Below are positions 1-6,893 of a stretch of DNA of 64,000 nucleotides, one piece after another. The notes below the pieces were generated by a model. That model did not search any database, had not been told where the DNA came from, and saw only the letters and a program-made list of their open reading frames with translations. Source of the DNA: Clostridioides difficile ATCC 9689 = DSM 1296 (GTDB taxonomy: Bacteria; Bacillota; Clostridia; Peptostreptococcales; Peptostreptococcaceae); the NCBI RefSeq assembly GCF_001077535.1, contig NZ_CP011968.1, positions 310,001-374,000 on the forward strand. Direction: 5' to 3'. Position 1 is the stretch's first letter. Every line of letters begins with the position of its first letter. The position numbers and the translations under genes are program-made.

Positions 1-182
1 TTTCAAGCGTTACAGCTTTTATTAGAAAAAACAGTGATGAAAATTTTCATGCTAATGGTTGGCTCTATAATAATTCCGAAGGGGATGTTTATTTTAATAA
101 TACTGGTGTTCAAATTCCAGCTTATAACTTTGACTCAACTCAAAGACATATTTATAAATGGTATGCTATTAAATTTATTTAA
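1..182 (+). CDS. C-terminal end of a phage tail/structural protein (partial)
   Basis: An open frame enters from the left edge and stops with TAA at 180-182, giving 59 readable codons. The peptide is rich in Asn, Tyr and Phe (for example NGWLYNNSEGDVYFNN), a composition common in the tips of tail fibres and baseplate proteins. It sits directly upstream of two small phage-type genes and the lysis genes, where tail fibre genes normally lie. The N-terminus is outside the window, so the family cannot be named. The phage origin is inferred from context. Confidence 0.6.
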   Translation, partial: SSVTAFIRKNSDENFHANGWLYNNSEGDVYFNNTGVQIPAYNFDSTQRHIYKWYAIKFI

Positions 183-197
183 GAAGGAGAAAAAAAT

Positions 198-491
198 ATG
201 AATGTTCCAAACAGAGTAATATATGACCAAACAGGCAAAATAATTTTTGAAACAGGTGAGTCCTGTGGGGATGTGTTACCACACAATAAAATAACTGAAT
301 TAGATTATATTGATATTCCATATGGAAGTATAGATTATATTAAAAATAGAATTATAGGCATAAATATAGAAACAAAACAACCAATTTTGGAAGAAATACC
401 AGTATATGTAAGTGAAGAAAAAAAGAGAATACAAGAATTAGAAAATCAAGTTTTATTAAATGAAAATGAAAAAGTAGGAGGATTATTATAA
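198..491 (+). CDS. Small phage protein of unknown function, downstream of tail gene
   Basis: This 97-residue protein starts 15 bases after the preceding stop, behind a GAAGGAG ribosome site. The N-terminal part is beta-rich (VIYDQTGKIIFETGE), and the last 25 residues form a charged, probably helical segment (EEKKRIQELENQV), so it looks like a small head with a coiled tail. Proteins of this size sit between the tail fibre and holin in many Clostridium siphophages and myophages. I do not recognise a named family. Its stop overlaps the next start by one base, so the two are probably co-translated. Confidence 0.7.
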   Translation: MNVPNRVIYDQTGKIIFETGESCGDVLPHNKITELDYIDIPYGSIDYIKNRIIGINIETKQPILEEIPVYVSEEKKRIQELENQVLLNENEKVGGLL

Positions 492-673
492 TGAATATAA
501 ATAATGTTGTAGTAAGAATATTAGCAGAGAGGATATTAAACGGAGGATTAAACCCTCTAAAAAATCGAGAATTTGAATTAGATGACGTAACTAACACAGA
601 GTATAGAAAAGCAGTAGAGGATTATATAATTAGAGAAAGTGGAGTAGTAGAAGGAGCAGAACCAACAAAATAG
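491..673 (+). CDS. Small phage protein of unknown function
   Basis: This 60-residue acidic protein starts with an ATG that shares its A with the previous stop (TAATG), behind an AGGAGG site inside the upstream gene. It has no membrane segment or known motif. XkdX-like proteins occupy this place in other phages, but I cannot align it to one with confidence. It belongs to the structural/lysis transcript of the prophage. Confidence 0.65.
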   Translation: MNINNVVVRILAERILNGGLNPLKNREFELDDVTNTEYRKAVEDYIIRESGVVEGAEPTK

Positions 674-770
674 GTTTTTTTTATATAAATTAAAAATAAT
701 TTCCTTTTTTAGTTATATATTTTTTATTTTTATCTATAATAAAAAAATTCTATTAAAAGGAGATTAAAAA

Positions 771-989
771 ATGAAGAAAATAATTGTAATTTGCATTCTA
801 GTTCTAATGTTAATTATACCTACTATGGGGGAGATATTTATAATGGTAGAAAATATAAAGCTAGAGGGGCTAGAACAAAACCCAACAAGTTGTTACATTT
901 CTAATCCAGGGATTATGGGAGAAGCAAAATGTGATGCAGCATACTTTATTATAGCTGCAGATTTCGTTAACAATTTAAAGGTAAAATAA
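771..989 (+). CDS. Small secreted or membrane-anchored phage protein, unknown function
   Basis: The start ATG follows AAGGAG at good spacing. Residues 4-22 are strongly hydrophobic (IVICILVLMLIIPTMGEIF), which is either a signal peptide or one membrane anchor. A polar domain of about 45 residues follows, with two cysteines (C42 and C54) that could form an extracytoplasmic disulfide. A hairpin terminator lies immediately downstream, so the gene may be its own unit within the lysis region. Small envelope proteins beside holins can be spanins, antiholins or exclusion proteins, but nothing here decides between them. Confidence 0.6.
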   Translation: MKKIIVICILVLMLIIPTMGEIFIMVENIKLEGLEQNPTSCYISNPGIMGEAKCDAAYFIIAADFVNNLKVK

Positions 990-1004
990 TAAATTAATAC
1001 ATTT

Positions 1005-1034
1005 AAAGGACTTAGATAATTCTAGGTCCTTTTT
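1005..1034 (+). terminator. Intrinsic terminator after the small phage membrane gene
   Basis: AAAGGACTTAGA pairs with TCTAGGTCCTTT around a TAAT loop with one G-T wobble. The downstream arm runs into a T tract. It lies 16 bases after the stop of the 72-residue gene and before the holin ribosome site. Confidence 0.75.
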
Positions 1035-1056
1035 AATACAAAAATTAGGAGGAAAT

Positions 1057-1488
1057 ATGAATTTAACAATAGTTTTTTTAGCAACAAATATATTTATAAA
1101 ATTAGTAATATTAGCAATAGCATTTGATACACTGTTAGGTTGCTTAAGAGCAATAAAAACACATCAGTTTAATTCAAGTTTTGGAATAAATGGAGGAATA
1201 AGAAAAGTTGCAATGATAGCATGTATATTTTTTCTAGCAGTAGTTGATATACTTACAAAGTTTAACTTTTTATTTATGTTGCCACAAGATTGGATTGATT
1301 TCTTGAGATTAAATCATCTTGGAATATCTGAATTTTTCTCTATTCTATTCATTTTGTATGAAAGTGTAAGTATATTAAAAAATATGTACTTATGTGGATT
1401 ACCAGTTCCCAAAAAATTAAAGGAGAAAATAGGCAATTTACTAGATACAATGACAGACGAATTAAATATTAAGGGAGGTAATAAATAA
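1057..1488 (+). CDS. Phage holin, TcdE family
   Basis: This 143-residue holin forms membrane lesions that let the endolysin reach the cell wall. Hydrophobic segments cover about residues 5-25, 45-65 and 85-105, and the charged C-terminal tail (KKLKEKIGNLLDTMTDE) is typical. From memory the sequence closely resembles TcdE, the holin-like protein of the C. difficile toxin locus, including FDTLLGCL, GGIRKVAMIACIFF, DILTKFNFLFMLPQD and GISEFFSILFILYESVSILK. It lacks the 24-residue N-terminal extension of long-form TcdE and starts at the position matching the shorter TcdE start. The AGGAGGAAAT site precedes the ATG. The stop overlaps the start of the endolysin, giving a holin-endolysin cassette. 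Confidence 0.93.
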   Translation: MNLTIVFLATNIFIKLVILAIAFDTLLGCLRAIKTHQFNSSFGINGGIRKVAMIACIFFLAVVDILTKFNFLFMLPQDWIDFLRLNHLGISEFFSILFILYESVSILKNMYLCGLPVPKKLKEKIGNLLDTMTDELNIKGGNK

Positions 1489-2300
1489 TGAAAATATGTA
1501 TTACAGTAGGACACAGTATTTTAAAAAGTGGAGCATGCACTTCTGCTGATGGAGTAATTAACGAGTATCAATACAACAAATCTCTTGCACCAGTATTAGC
1601 AGATACATTTAGAAAAGAAGGGCATAAGGTAGATGTAATAATATGCCCAGAAAAGCAGTTTAAAACTAAGAATGAAGAAAAGTCTTATAAAATACCTAGA
1701 GTTAATAGTGGAGGATATGATTTACTTATAGAGTTACATTTAAATGCAAGTAACGGTCAAGGTAAAGGTTCAGAAGTCCTATATTATAGTAATAAAGGCT
1801 TAGAGTATGCAACTAGAATATGTGATAAACTAGGTACAGTATTTAAAAATAGAGGTGCTAAATTAGATAAAAGATTATATATCTTAAATAGTTCAAAGCC
1901 TACAGCAGTATTAATTGAAAGTTTCTTCTGTGATAATAAAGAAGATTATGATAAAGCTAAGAAACTAGGTCATGAAGGTATTGCTAAGTTAATTGTAGAA
2001 GGTGTATTAAATAAAAATATAAATAATGAGGGAGTTAAACAGATGTACAAACATACAATTGTTTATGATGGAGAAGTTGATAAGATACTTGCGAATGTGC
2101 TTAGTTGGGGCTATAGTCCAAGCAAAGTTTTAGTTTGTGATATAAAAGATTACGTACCAGGTCAGACGGAAAATTTATATGTTGTAGGAGGTGGCGCATG
2201 TGAAAAGATAAGTTCTATTACTAAAGAAAAATTTATTATGATAAAAGGTAATGATAGATTTGATACACTTTATAAAGCATTGGATTTTATTAATAGATAG
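1488..2300 (+). CDS. Endolysin, N-acetylmuramoyl-L-alanine amidase (CD27L-like)
   Basis: This 270-residue phage endolysin cleaves the amide bond between N-acetylmuramate and L-alanine. Residues 1-175 are an Amidase_3 zinc fold with the expected ligands: H9 in VGHSI, E26 in NEYQYN, H80 in ELHLNAS, and catalytic E144 in LIESFF. From about residue 186 a C-terminal wall-binding domain of roughly 85 residues follows, ending RFDTLYKALDFINR. I recall the phage phiCD27 endolysin CD27L as nearly identical, except around residues 200-215 (ANVLSWGYSPSKVLV). The start overlaps the holin stop (TAATG), with a GGGAGG site. An internal start at codon 186 is listed separately. Confidence 0.95.
   Translation: MKICITVGHSILKSGACTSADGVINEYQYNKSLAPVLADTFRKEGHKVDVIICPEKQFKTKNEEKSYKIPRVNSGGYDLLIELHLNASNGQGKGSEVLYYSNKGLEYATRICDKLGTVFKNRGAKLDKRLYILNSSKPTAVLIESFFCDNKEDYDKAKKLGHEGIAKLIVEGVLNKNINNEGVKQMYKHTIVYDGEVDKILANVLSWGYSPSKVLVCDIKDYVPGQTENLYVVGGGACEKISSITKEKFIMIKGNDRFDTLYKALDFINR
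2028..2045 (+). promoter_or_regulatory. Internal ribosome site and ATG inside the endolysin gene
   Basis: GAGGGA is followed nine bases later by ATG at 2043, codon 186 of the endolysin, in frame. It would produce the C-terminal domain alone (MYKHTIVYDGE onward, about 85 residues). Published work on the CD27L and CTP1L endolysins describes C-terminal fragments arising at this boundary by internal translation and/or cleavage, which then oligomerise with full-length protein. The sequence here preserves both elements. Confidence 0.7.
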
Positions 2301-2331
2301 ATAAAAGTTATCAACTAGAAGTGGTTGTTTG

Positions 2332-2360
2332 TTGTGATAACTCTATTATTGTAATATAAT
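2332..2360 (+). promoter_or_regulatory. Sigma-A type promoter between the lysis and accessory genes
   Basis: TTGTGA at 2332-2337 and a perfect TATAAT at 2355-2360 are separated by 17 bases. This gives the next gene (2396) transcription independent of the phage late operon, as expected for a cargo gene expressed in the lysogen. An imperfect inverted repeat (AGTTATCA/TGATAACT) overlaps the -35 side. Confidence 0.65.
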
Positions 2361-2395
2361 GTAAATATATTATTGTGATAATGGAGGATTTATGT

Positions 2396-2743
2396 ATGGA
2401 TGCATTGGTTTATGAGAGATTTGTAAGAGCAGCTTTTAGTATTAAACTTAATAACTTGATTAATAGAAGCGAAGATTTAGGTGGATTGGCTGAAGCTGAT
2501 ATCTTTAGAGCAGCAAATAATTTACATGAATTAAATGAGATAAAAATAGGTACTGGGTATGCTATTGCAATATTTAATAATGAGATATTAGAGTCTTGTA
2601 ATGTTTCTGATAATGATAGCAATAGAATGATTGAACTATTTGATAGAAGTTTAATTGCAACTTCTAGGGAGGAAATATTGGATATTATAAGAGAATATGA
2701 AACTTATAGAGGACGATATCTTACTTTTAATTGGAAGAGATAG
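2396..2743 (+). CDS. Small soluble prophage cargo protein of unknown function
   Basis: The chosen start is the second in-frame ATG (2396), because GGAGG at 2383-2387 lies eight bases upstream; earlier ATG codons at 2375 and 2381 overlap that site. The product is 115 residues with no membrane segment. It is acidic and mostly helical by composition, with a middle segment YAIAIFNNEI and a basic end (YLTFNWKR). I recognise no family. It has its own sigma-A promoter and lies between the lysis genes and the Pycsar-like block, so a lysogenic conversion, anti-defence or regulatory role is possible. That is only inference from position. Confidence 0.65.
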   Translation: MDALVYERFVRAAFSIKLNNLINRSEDLGGLAEADIFRAANNLHELNEIKIGTGYAIAIFNNEILESCNVSDNDSNRMIELFDRSLIATSREEILDIIREYETYRGRYLTFNWKR

Positions 2744-2762
2744 AATGTTTAAGTTAGGAAGT

Positions 2763-2791
2763 AGTAATTATAGTTAGTTATTACTTTCTTT
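2763..2791 (+). terminator. Weak hairpin after the prophage cargo gene
   Basis: AGTAAT pairs with ATTACT around an 11-base loop, followed by TTCTTT. The six-pair stem is short for an intrinsic terminator, but its position just after the stop at 2743 fits. Confidence 0.35.
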
Positions 2792-2908
2792 CACATATTT
2801 TTATTATTTCAATAAGATTATTTCCAAATAATAATTTATTCAATGATAATAAGTAGAAAATAAAATTTTGAATCAATATAAAATTTAATGAAATGAGGTA
2901 GTAAAATC

Positions 2909-3427
2909 ATGGATAAAAAAATAGACATAGCGAAGTTTATAGTAAATAGAATTGATTACTATATTGAAAAATCAGATAATAAAGCTAGTTTTTTACTATT
3001 ATTAAATAGTGCAATTATAGGTTTTTTATTTTCAGGGAAGGAAAAAATAATGAATCACTTAAGTATAAGTAATATCAGATGTTTAGAGATGCTATTTTAC
3101 ATTGTTATATTATGTATATTTGTTATTTCAATTTATTTTTCGATTATGGTTTTAAAGCCAAGGAATTCTAAAATAGAAAATGAATATAAATCTATTTTTT
3201 ATTATAAAGAGATAGCATCTTTAAATAATGAACAGTACAAAGAAGCATTTGAAAATGCATTTAAAGACGAAGAAAACTTGATTAATGATGCACTTGTTCA
3301 AATAAAAGAATTATCTTTAATCTGTGATAAGAAAATGTATAATGTAAAAAAGTCAGTAGAAGCTTTTATTTTAGGTGGTATTATATTGTTTATATATATA
3401 CTTGTAGTAGTTTTTAATGCTATTTAG
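2909..3427 (+). CDS. PycTM-like membrane effector (Pycsar anti-phage system)
   Basis: This 172-residue protein is predicted to sit in the membrane, with hydrophobic helices at about residues 25-43, 62-85 and 149-170 and a cytoplasmic charged region between the last two. The opening segment SDNKASFLLLLNSAIIGFLF matches the D-x-K-A-x-x-LL-x-x-N pattern I associate with the PycTM effector family (DUF5706). PycTM proteins sense a cyclic pyrimidine nucleotide made by a partner cyclase, disrupt the membrane and stop phage growth by killing the cell. The partner here would be the cyclase encoded convergently 63 bases away. A GAGG site precedes ATG. The convergent order, instead of a cyclase-effector operon, is unusual. 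The family call rests on recognised pattern and neighbour, not on a search. Confidence 0.78.
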   Translation: MDKKIDIAKFIVNRIDYYIEKSDNKASFLLLLNSAIIGFLFSGKEKIMNHLSISNIRCLEMLFYIVILCIFVISIYFSIMVLKPRNSKIENEYKSIFYYKEIASLNNEQYKEAFENAFKDEENLINDALVQIKELSLICDKKMYNVKKSVEAFILGGIILFIYILVVVFNAI

Positions 3428-3444
3428 AAAATGTTTTATTTGGT

Positions 3445-3489
3445 TAGTATTCCTCTATGAAGATAGAATCAAATCATAGAAGAATACTA
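3445..3489. terminator. Hairpin between the convergent effector and cyclase genes
   Basis: TAGTATTC plus CTATGA pairs with TCATAG plus GAATACTA, with a single-base bulge and a loop of about 13 bases. It fills the space between the two convergent stop codons and could stop transcription from both sides, although neither side has a long T run. Confidence 0.6.
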
Positions 3490-3490
3490 T

Positions 3491-5059
3491 TTACATATTT
3501 GTAGATTCTTGTAATTGATTTTCATTTAATTTTTTAAATGCTAGTTTTAAAGTTTCTTTAAAATCAGGTACTGTGTTTTCATTAAAATCTTCAAGTTCAT
3601 CCTCTCCTATCCATGCAAGTTCATTATGTTTTGATGTGGGTTCAAATTTAGAAATATCATAATCATTTATTATTTCTGCGAGAGTTATAATGCCTTTGTG
3701 TAAACCATCACTTTTTTTAACTTGATAAATTGCTAGAGGTATAGGTTGGCAATCATCTTTTCTTGTGCAATCAGTAATAGGTTCAATGTTTATATTAAAA
3801 TCTTTTTCATATTCATCTTTAATAGTATTTATAATTGAAGTTTCTAGACTTGCCTTAGCACAACCAAATTCCCATTTACTCGCATTATTATTTCTATTAT
3901 CACTTCTTTTCGCAATTAATATTTTTGAAGTTGATTTATTATAACAAACCGCAACACAGTGTAATTCCATTAAATCTACTTTTATATAGTCTTTATCTAT
4001 TGTATTTTTATCATAACTGGGGTTTGTTTTAGAAATTACGTCACCTATTTTTTCAATCTTATCACTAAGGTTTCTGTCTATAAGTATTTTATCCAAAGCC
4101 TTGTCTACAGAATTAAACATAAAAGAATCAATTAGTAATTTACTTTCTCCTTTTTTATTAAAAAAATATTCTCGAACCAATTCATTTTCTTCTATTTCAT
4201 CAAAAGAAAAACTATCATCAAATTCTATATCATTATTTTTTCCTTTATTATGATACCAAATGATAGGGTATAGTTTATCTTTCCAGATACCCTTTAATTT
4301 TTTATATGTAATTATATGTAATTTAGATAAAATATCAGTTTTTCTTGATAATATATAAGCTAGTTCAAAACTAAGAACAAGTCTTTCTGGGCATGTTTGC
4401 TTTGATATTCTGAAACCAGCATCAATATCATTTCCTAAGAACTCAAATATTTTATAATTATTGGATAAATCGTACATAGCAGAAATATTTTCATATTGTT
4501 CATTATTTTCTAAAGCATTAAAATTAGGATTTCTTGATACTATAGCAATCCAGGCCGCTCCTTTTAATGAAATAATATTTTGAAGTTTCATTAAGTATTT
4601 TTCAGATTCAGAAAATCCTTCTAGTGTAGAGAATATATTACCACTTTTTATATCTTTAGCAGTGCTTGTTAAAATATCAAAGATTATATCTATGTATTTA
4701 TAAATTTCATCATAATTTTTTAGTACGATAATGAAAATTACCTCATCACCAAGAACTCTCCAAAGTTGTGCTTTAAGGTTTTCATAAACTCTATATTGTA
4801 ACTTACGAATTATATGTGATAATACCTTAGCCCATCCGCTATAATTTATATTTTTATATAATGATGAATTAGCTATATCAAAAGAAAAGAACAAAATCAC
4901 TTCTGGATGATTAGGTTCTTTTTCTTTTTCATAAATATCAGTATTAATATTTTCTTGAAGTTTTTCCTTATACTTTTTAAGATTAAAAGCGTTTTCGTTT
5001 TTAGCTGAATTATGAACATTATTTACATTTTGAGTTTTATATTCTTTATCATCTACCAT
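3491..5059 (-). CDS. Class III nucleotide cyclase (Pycsar PycC-like) fused to a NUDIX-like domain
   Basis: The 522-residue protein has two parts. Residues 50-270 form a class III nucleotidyl cyclase domain: first metal Asp D61 in FFSFDIANSS, second metal site D105 in RVLGDEV, and the Pycsar-type motif GNDIDAGFRIS at 209-219. In Pycsar systems such cyclases make cCMP or cUMP on phage infection. After a linker, residues about 362-505 form a NUDIX-like fold with a degenerate box (G399, E406, then KDEYEKDF in place of REUxEExG), so it may bind a nucleotide instead of hydrolysing it. The start at 5059 is chosen because its ATG overlaps the upstream peptidase stop (ATGGTAG); an ATG at 5077 lies too close to its GAGGGA. 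Which nucleotide is cyclised cannot be read from the sequence. Confidence 0.85.
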   Translation of the reverse strand: MVDDKEYKTQNVNNVHNSAKNENAFNLKKYKEKLQENINTDIYEKEKEPNHPEVILFFSFDIANSSLYKNINYSGWAKVLSHIIRKLQYRVYENLKAQLWRVLGDEVIFIIVLKNYDEIYKYIDIIFDILTSTAKDIKSGNIFSTLEGFSESEKYLMKLQNIISLKGAAWIAIVSRNPNFNALENNEQYENISAMYDLSNNYKIFEFLGNDIDAGFRISKQTCPERLVLSFELAYILSRKTDILSKLHIITYKKLKGIWKDKLYPIIWYHNKGKNNDIEFDDSFSFDEIEENELVREYFFNKKGESKLLIDSFMFNSVDKALDKILIDRNLSDKIEKIGDVISKTNPSYDKNTIDKDYIKVDLMELHCVAVCYNKSTSKILIAKRSDNRNNNASKWEFGCAKASLETSIINTIKDEYEKDFNINIEPITDCTRKDDCQPIPLAIYQVKKSDGLHKGIITLAEIINDYDISKFEPTSKHNELAWIGEDELEDFNENTVPDFKETLKLAFKKLNENQLQESTNM

Positions 5060-5574
5060 TGTAAATATCCTAACCATTTCCCTCTATTAGATGCTGCATA
5101 AGAGGAAACATTAAAGTATTCTGCAATTTTTGAAGTGTCGACCTTATTACCTACTGTGTTTTCATCCATAATTCTTTTATATTCATGTTTAGGCATCAAC
5201 AAGGCTGCTGCAAATTCATTGGATTGATACTCCTTATTGGTATTGCCACTTCTAAAATACTGATTTCCATCTTGACTATTCCATAGTTCATCATCAATGC
5301 CATAACCCATGTGTAAAAATAAATGTCCAAGTTCATGAGCAATGGTAAAATTCTTTCTGGTATCTGGTTGATAAGGAGATACCACTATTTCAAATGAATC
5401 ATCAACTTTTCTAATAAATCCATCAGAGTATCCACTTAAAGAACTATCTTCTATTACCTTGCCTCCTAAAGCATCAACAACTTGATTTATATTTACTATT
5501 GGAATTTGGATTTTGTATGTTTGGATAATATCTTGGGTTATATCATTAATTAGCTCTCTGATTTTGAAATCCAT
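5053..5574 (-). CDS. ImmA/IrrE family metallopeptidase
   Basis: This 173-residue zinc metallopeptidase has H80-E-L-G-H84 as the gluzincin motif and the family motif EYQSNEFAAALLMP at 115-128, with E115 as likely third ligand. ImmA and IrrE proteases cleave a DNA-binding repressor to switch on mobile-element or stress genes. No helix-turn-helix partner is encoded beside it. Instead its stop codon overlaps the cyclase start, so the two are translated together, and the protease may control or be controlled by the cyclase. The start ATG at 5574 follows AAGGATG. AT-rich promoter-like sequence with TATAAT hexamers lies upstream at about 5690-5715 on the minus strand. Confidence 0.92.
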   Translation of the reverse strand: MDFKIRELINDITQDIIQTYKIQIPIVNINQVVDALGGKVIEDSSLSGYSDGFIRKVDDSFEIVVSPYQPDTRKNFTIAHELGHLFLHMGYGIDDELWNSQDGNQYFRSGNTNKEYQSNEFAAALLMPKHEYKRIMDENTVGNKVDTSKIAEYFNVSSYAASNRGKWLGYLQW

Positions 5575-6025
5575 AAAATCACATCCTTATATAATATTTT
5601 ATTTAAATAATTATTTATTATAATATTCATTATATCAAAAACTATTTTTTTTGGTACATTTAATATTAATTATTTTCATTAACCTTTTGTATTATACAAT
5701 ATAATTATACCATATAAAAACTGTTTTTTGTCGAATGTATGTTTGAAAAAATAAAAATTAGTAAATTATCTTAAAAATAATTAGATATACTTTGGAAGCA
5801 ATAAGAATATTAACAATAAGATAAATCGTTGAAATACCAACATGTGTTAAATAATAACAATAAACAAATAATAAAATTTTAGATTTCAGAATATGAAAGA
5901 ACCAAAAAACGATTAACTAGTAATCTTAATTAAATTCATTTAGTTGATGTTAAAGTATGAAAACTATAGTAGAAGTTGTAATAATAAAACGAACGAAAAT
6001 TATCATACTAAAACATAATACATGC

Positions 6026-6095
6026 TATAATTGTATTAGATAAATGCTTGAATATATACCAAAAGTACTCTTTTTATAAGAGTGCTTATTTTTTT
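6026..6095 (+). ncRNA. Candidate short transcript A (tandem pair, first copy)
   Basis: An extended -10 element (TGCTATAAT, hexamer 6026-6031) is followed within about 32 bases by a terminator: AAGTACTC pairs with GAGTGCTT (one G-T) at 6063-6087 and runs into seven T residues. The predicted RNA would be about 58 nt with no reading frame. A related unit lies 160 bases downstream. The rest of 5575-6275 shows no gene on either strand beyond the peptidase promoter region. Confidence 0.4.
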
Positions 6096-6184
6096 GAAAT
6101 TCATCAACATATAAACTATCAAGAATATTACTCAACACACCTTAAAATTGATTTAAATTCTTTTTCATACACAAAGTTATATGA

Positions 6185-6276
6185 TATAATAAAAAAGTAA
6201 ATATGTAACCCCAACACATCTTTACTAAGTCAAACATTATTATATAGAGCATTCTTCATTATGGAGAGTGCTTTTT
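6185..6276 (+). ncRNA. Candidate short transcript B (tandem pair, second copy)
   Basis: TGATATAAT (hexamer 6185-6190) is followed by a hairpin with AGCATTCT and AGAGTGCT arms at 6248-6272 and a T run. The terminator arm AGAGTGCTT and the trailing TTTGAA resemble copy A, suggesting an old duplication. The predicted RNA is about 80 nt. It ends where the convergent minus-strand gene stops, so it could act on that gene's 3' end. Confidence 0.4.
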
Positions 6277-6464
6277 CATTTCTTTGAATAATCATGTTGA
6301 TTATTTATAATATTTTCATTTAATTTATCTTTATCTATCAAATTTAATGCACAATTAATACAAATGTTAGTTTTCATATGACTTTTCTTATGAAAAGTAA
6401 TATACTTATTATCATCTTTATTTATTCCTTTATTACAGTAATCACATAATATAGTCTTAGTCAT
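6276..6464 (-). CDS. Small zinc-ribbon-like protein
   Basis: This 62-residue protein has two CxxC knuckles, C7-x-x-C10 (CDYCNKG) and C35-x-x-C38 (CINC), spaced to bind one zinc ion. The region between is basic (FHKKSHMKT) and the tail is polar. An AAAGGA site lies eight bases before ATG, so it is likely a real gene. Small zinc ribbons of this kind are common in clostridial prophages and may act as regulators or anti-defence factors, but no function can be assigned. Confidence 0.7.
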   Translation of the reverse strand: MTKTILCDYCNKGINKDDNKYITFHKKSHMKTNICINCALNLIDKDKLNENIINNQHDYSKK

Positions 6465-6605
6465 ATTTTTATTCCTTTCATTTTATATTTTCCATAATTA
6501 AGTTTAACATATTTAGTATATACCTATGTATATATATTTAAAACAATGTTTTTTATTGCAATATAGAATATATTGTATAAATAAAAAAATATGGAGAATG
6601 GATAT

Positions 6606-6632
6606 TTGATAATTGTAAAATTATGTTATAAT
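6606..6632 (+). promoter_or_regulatory. Promoter of the candidate type I toxin gene
   Basis: TTGATA at 6606-6611 and TATAAT at 6627-6632 are separated by 15 bases, compensated by a TG two bases upstream of the -10. It predicts a start near 6639 and a leader of about 78 bases. Confidence 0.55.
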
Positions 6633-6716
6633 TAAAATGCAAGAATAATCTTGTGGAACTACAATCTAAGGGCGAAAGTTTTCGGAAATCACCTTCGAAC
6701 GAAAGGGGGTGAGTAT

Positions 6717-6893
6717 ATGAAAACACTTATGTTTATACTTGTTATAGCGTATTACATTACTATTGTAATAAAATCTATTACAACAATAGTAAAGTCTATA
6801 ACAAGATTATTAGATTCTATAAGTAGATTAAAAGAATCTTTACATAAACTAAGAAATCGTCCTGACGGCAATCAAGACGATTTCAATGAATAA
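6717..6893 (+). CDS. Small hydrophobic peptide, candidate type I toxin
   Basis: The chosen start is ATG 6717, behind a very strong AAGGGGGTGA site; a longer frame begins at 6651 but lacks a ribosome site. The 58-residue product has one hydrophobic helix (residues 3-20, TLMFILVIAYYITIVIKS), an amphipathic Ser/Leu/Lys/Arg segment and a polar tail, the usual build of type I membrane toxins. CACCTTC just upstream can pair with GAAAGGGGGTG and hide the ribosome site, another hallmark. Antisense transcription over the 3' end is predicted. C. difficile is known to carry several prophage type I modules with RCd antisense RNAs; I cannot match this peptide to a named one. A harmless small membrane protein remains possible. 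Confidence 0.65.
   Translation: MKTLMFILVIAYYITIVIKSITTIVKSITRLLDSISRLKESLHKLRNRPDGNQDDFNE

Noticed and set aside
352-597. Minus-strand hydrophobic open frame across two small phage genes
   Set aside because: The peptide is a string of Leu/Ile/Phe produced by reading AT-rich coding DNA backwards, and it spans two genes on the other strand.
3491-5574. Reading the cyclase and ImmA/IrrE genes as a normal phage lysogeny module
   Set aside because: No integrase, repressor or antirepressor is beside them, and the cyclase motifs (FDI, GDE, IDxGFR) are not part of lysogeny modules.
198-6464. A precise prophage attachment site
   Set aside because: I could not find a convincing direct repeat or tRNA target in the window, and the other prophage end is not visible, so no att site is annotated.
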